Assembly: GCA_013003145.1 (NCBI GenBank)
Contig: JABDLH010000098.1
Coordinates: 1-8,503, forward strand
DNA: 8,503 nucleotides
Reading direction: 5' to 3'
From: Flavobacteriaceae bacterium
Lineage (GTDB): Bacteria; Bacteroidota; Bacteroidia; Flavobacteriales; Flavobacteriaceae
Part shown: one piece after another, positions 6,136 through 8,503 of the stretch
How positions within the stretch are numbered: position 1 is the first letter of the stretch
Layout of the letters: each line of letters opens with the position of its first letter
Translations under genes and position numbers: made by a program
Notes under the pieces: model-generated
Told to the model about the DNA's origin: nothing
The model's input: the letters and a program-made list of their open reading frames with translations, nothing else
Databases searched by the model: none

Positions 6136-7635
6136 CTAATCTCCGAAGAAGAGCCGGATATCCTCTGAAAGTTTTGTAAAATCTTCGTCGTGGGTATACA
6201 TCATATGCCCGGCCTCGTAATATTTCATGTCAACCCTGTCCCTGTCTATCCCATGCCTGGAGAAGGTGTATTCTGCATCGAAAAACGGGCAGATCAGGTC
6301 GTAATACCCATTGGCAACTAATATTTTCAGGTCTTGGTTCCGCTGCATGGTTTCAGCCAGCATTGTAGCCGTGTTTACGGGCATGGGTTCCCAGTATTTT
6401 CCATCAGGTACAGGTCTCCATCGCCATTTGCTGCCAAGTTCGCTGTTTGACGTTAGGTAGGGCCTGTCCATTTTCACTTTTAAGTCTGTGGCGAGGTAAT
6501 GGTTTAATGCGGCGGTATAGGCATCCCCGATCTGGTAACTTGCCGGGTCCCCTAAATGGGGAGCGTCATCAACCAGGTCTATTTCCGGTCCCATGAAGCG
6601 TCCGTCTAATCGGCCAACGGCTTTGCCCTTTTCTTCAAGTAATTTTTTCTGGAACCTGGGGACCAGTACCCGAAGGTTAGATTTTATGATGTACTGCTTG
6701 TCCAGTCCGGTGAAATAAGATAGGCGCTCTGCCAATTGTTCTCGCTCACTCCCAGGTAAAAGGCTGCCTCTATAGAGGGCCGGGGCATAAGTATCATAGG
6801 TAAATTTCCTGGCTTCCTCCACAAAATCTTCCAGGGATTTTCCCTGCCCCGCTTTTTTATGGTACCAGGCCGTAGCAGCCATACTGGGAAGGTAGGTGAG
6901 ATAGGAGGTTATATTGTTGTGGACAGAAGTAGAGCCGGCGTAATCCAATGCCTGTGAGATGAGGATAAGCCCGTTCAGTGCCATGCTTTGCCCGTCTTCT
7001 TCTAAAACATTGGCTACGGCAGCCGCCCTGGTGGTACCAAAGCTTTCCCCTGCGATATATTTTGGAGACATCCAGCGGTTGTTCTCCGTGATCCAGCTGC
7101 GCATAAATTGGGCTACAGAATTTGCGTCTTCCATAAGCCCCCAGTAATCTTCAACCTTACCCTTACCGATTACCCTGCTGTACCCTGTACCCACGGGATC
7201 TATAAATACCAGGTCGGTCAGGTCAAGAATGCCTGCTGAATTTGTTTCTACCGGGTAGGGAGCTGCCCCGTCGTCCTTGTCTGCGTCTGAAGGAACCCTG
7301 ACCCGTTTAGGACCAAACATCCCCATATGCAACCAAACCGATGCAGAACCGGGCCCCCCATTAAAAACAAAGGTCACAGGTCTTTTGGCGCTATCCTCGG
7401 AACCATTTTTAGTGTATGCCACGGACCAAAGTGCTGCTGTGGGTTCTCCTTTTTTATTTTTCAGATGGGTCTCCGATGCGGTTGCAGTGTAGGCTATGGT
7501 CTTTCCCCCATTGGTCACCTGGTGCTGGGTCACAAAGCGCTGGGGTTCCGGGATAGAATCTGAGGTTTTCTGTTGTGCATTAATTACTGTAACAGATATA
7601 AAGAATACCAGGCAGATCTTGAAAAGCGTATTCAT
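6136..7635 (-). CDS. Exported serine carboxypeptidase, peptidase family S10
   Basis: The gene encodes 499 residues from ATG at 7633-7635. The family removes single residues from the C-termini of peptides using a Ser-Asp-His triad in an alpha/beta-hydrolase fold. Residues 1-20 are a Sec signal peptide (LFKICLVFFISVTVINA, cut before QQK), so the enzyme should be periplasmic or secreted. FNGGPGSAS (91-99) is the oxyanion and substrate-carboxylate motif. DPVGTGYS (146-153) is typical of the family. GESFGT (196-201) carries the nucleophile Ser198. NGYYDLICP (442-450) supplies Asp446. EAGHMMY (474-480) supplies His477. All catalytic parts are present and the length is normal. In contrast to yeast and plant enzymes, the nucleophile box reads GESFG instead of GESYA/G. 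A role in peptide scavenging is inferred. It follows the DUF4932-like gene after an 85-nt spacer. Confidence 0.93.
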   Translation of the reverse strand: MNTLFKICLVFFISVTVINAQQKTSDSIPEPQRFVTQHQVTNGGKTIAYTATASETHLKNKKGEPTAALWSVAYTKNGSEDSAKRPVTFVFNGGPGSASVWLHMGMFGPKRVRVPSDADKDDGAAPYPVETNSAGILDLTDLVFIDPVGTGYSRVIGKGKVEDYWGLMEDANSVAQFMRSWITENNRWMSPKYIAGESFGTTRAAAVANVLEEDGQSMALNGLILISQALDYAGSTSVHNNITSYLTYLPSMAATAWYHKKAGQGKSLEDFVEEARKFTYDTYAPALYRGSLLPGSEREQLAERLSYFTGLDKQYIIKSNLRVLVPRFQKKLLEEKGKAVGRLDGRFMGPEIDLVDDAPHLGDPASYQIGDAYTAALNHYLATDLKVKMDRPYLTSNSELGSKWRWRPVPDGKYWEPMPVNTATMLAETMQRNQDLKILVANGYYDLICPFFDAEYTFSRHGIDRDRVDMKYYEAGHMMYTHDEDFTKLSEDIRLFFGD

Positions 7636-7720
7636 AATTTAAAGGGTGTAATGATCGGGTTATAAGGAACCAATTTAAGGAAACATAACTGATTTACGGA
7701 AGTTTTTCTAGAGCGCTATT

Positions 7721-8503
7721 TTAATTAAGGGGAGGTACCCATGCCCCGAAATATTGCTGATAATCTCCTTTATCCAGGGTGATTAGGTTTTTACCCACCC
7801 AATAATGGAACTGGTCCTTGACGGGCGAATAATGAAAATCCCGGATATTCTGCACCTGCTGCCCCGTATAGATGATTACAGCCTTGTCCTCGTCAAATGG
7901 ATTAAACCAACTGAGGACCAATTGGAGATCAGTGCCGAGAATCAACTTGTTGGTGTAAATTCCCTCCGGGCGGACCAGTACGGGCAGCAAGTCCTTAAAG
8001 CTGTTGAGAAGCATGTTACCTGCAGGGGTGCCAAGGATCACAAGATCATGTCCTTTTAAGTCCAGCTGAAGCGCTGCTTCGTCCGTTATCAGCCGGCTGT
8101 CCGGGGAGATCATATTCTTATAATCATTTGCCCATTGATACAGCTTTTTCATCTCCGAACTGTCTGCTTCCTTGGTGGGAAGGACAAAGATTGTGGTACT
8201 ATCCCTTGAAAACTCAAAAGGTTTGGGGACACTTTTTTGATCGTGGAATTTGATCGGTTCGGAGGGCATAACAGTGGTCCTGAATGAATCTAACAAGCTG
8301 GGCAGAAAGTCCTGAAACCTGGGATATGTCTTTCTTTGCCGTTCGTAATCTTTTAAAAGTGGGATTATGCTGCTGGCATATTGAAATTTCCTGGCGTACA
8401 ATAAGCGGAGGTATACGTGCTCTGATACAACCGGACTAAACAGTTCAGCCGCCAGGCGTGTGGTCAGGGACCGCACCAGGTGTTCATTAAAACTACTGTT
8501 CCA
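7721..8503 (-). CDS. DUF4932-like protein, C-terminal part (5' end outside window)
   Basis: The frame is open to the right edge: 260 codons plus a TAA at 7721-7723. A GTG at 8474-8476 could be taken as a start, but coding continues upstream of it (WNSSFNEHL), so the gene is truncated by the window. The first ~65 visible residues match my memory of the DUF4932 helical region: NEHLVRSLTTRL, then RKFQYASSIIPLLKDYE and RKTYPRFQDFLPSLLDSF. DUF4932 proteins are putative zinc metallopeptidases whose HE-type motif would lie upstream and is not visible. The remaining ~160 residues form an alpha/beta region with HDLVILGTPAGN, KLILGTDLQLVLSWFNPFDEDKAVIIYTGQ and a final LDKGDYQQYF. This resembles C-terminal domains found on some exported peptidases (a G-T-P-x-x-N loop and an N-P-F-x-x-x-K strand turn). 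Family placement is from pattern memory only. Confidence 0.5.
   Translation of the reverse strand, partial: WNSSFNEHLVRSLTTRLAAELFSPVVSEHVYLRLLYARKFQYASSIIPLLKDYERQRKTYPRFQDFLPSLLDSFRTTVMPSEPIKFHDQKSVPKPFEFSRDSTTIFVLPTKEADSSEMKKLYQWANDYKNMISPDSRLITDEAALQLDLKGHDLVILGTPAGNMLLNSFKDLLPVLVRPEGIYTNKLILGTDLQLVLSWFNPFDEDKAVIIYTGQQVQNIRDFHYSPVKDQFHYWVGKNLITLDKGDYQQYFGAWVPPLN

Noticed and set aside
7680..7687. TATGTTTC on the minus strand as a -7 box for the carboxypeptidase gene
   Set aside because: The last fixed base of TAnnTTTG is wrong and no TTG lies near -33, so it is not better than chance in an A/T-rich spacer.
8474..8476. GTG as the start codon of the rightmost gene
   Set aside because: The frame stays open to the window edge and the upstream codons (WNSSFNEHL) continue a conserved-looking segment, so the real start is outside the window.
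1..8503. A new defence, mobile or biosynthetic system in this window
   Set aside because: All genes fall in common Bacteroidota families or domains, run in one direction with separate terminators, and show no integrase, transposase, repeat array or composition break.

Overview
The window looks like ordinary chromosomal sequence from a member of the Bacteroidota, most likely a marine-type Flavobacteriia. The evidence is the set of protein families: a ~1000-residue VPS10/BNR-repeat exported protein, a DUF2490 outer-membrane-type protein, a LolA-like exported protein, an exported S10 carboxypeptidase and a DUF4932-like protein. Start codons are preceded by A/T-rich leaders without clear Shine-Dalgarno sequences, and one promoter fits the Bacteroidota TTTG-N20-TAnnTTTG pattern. 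The genus cannot be fixed from the sequence alone.

Every gene reads on the minus strand, so transcription runs from the right edge to the left. From right to left they are: the 3' part of a DUF4932-like gene (7721-8503, cut by the window edge); an exported S10 serine carboxypeptidase (6136-7635); a 380-bp region before the next start, holding a terminator and two promoter-like boxes; a DUF2490 protein (5045-5755); family I inorganic pyrophosphatase (4366-4920); a LolA-fold-like exported protein (3531-4298); an 11-Asp-box beta-propeller protein (451-3477); and the 5' part of a GNAT acetyltransferase (1-374, cut by the window edge).

Four of the seven genes carry clear N-terminal signal peptides. 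The only obvious cytoplasmic housekeeping enzyme is the pyrophosphatase; the GNAT protein is also expected to be cytoplasmic. I see no common pathway. The genes look like separate short transcription units: convincing hairpin terminators lie after the propeller gene and the LolA-like gene, and a weaker one after the carboxypeptidase gene.

The least ordinary signals are in the spacers, not the proteins. There is a nested inverted repeat (possible three-way RNA junction) directly before the LolA-like start codon, a two-part motif shared by the leaders of the pyrophosphatase and LolA-like genes, and two terminators whose T-runs end only 13-15 nt before the next start codon. A second promoter-like box lies inside the longest spacer. 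I found no mobile element, CRISPR array, rRNA, tRNA or defence system.
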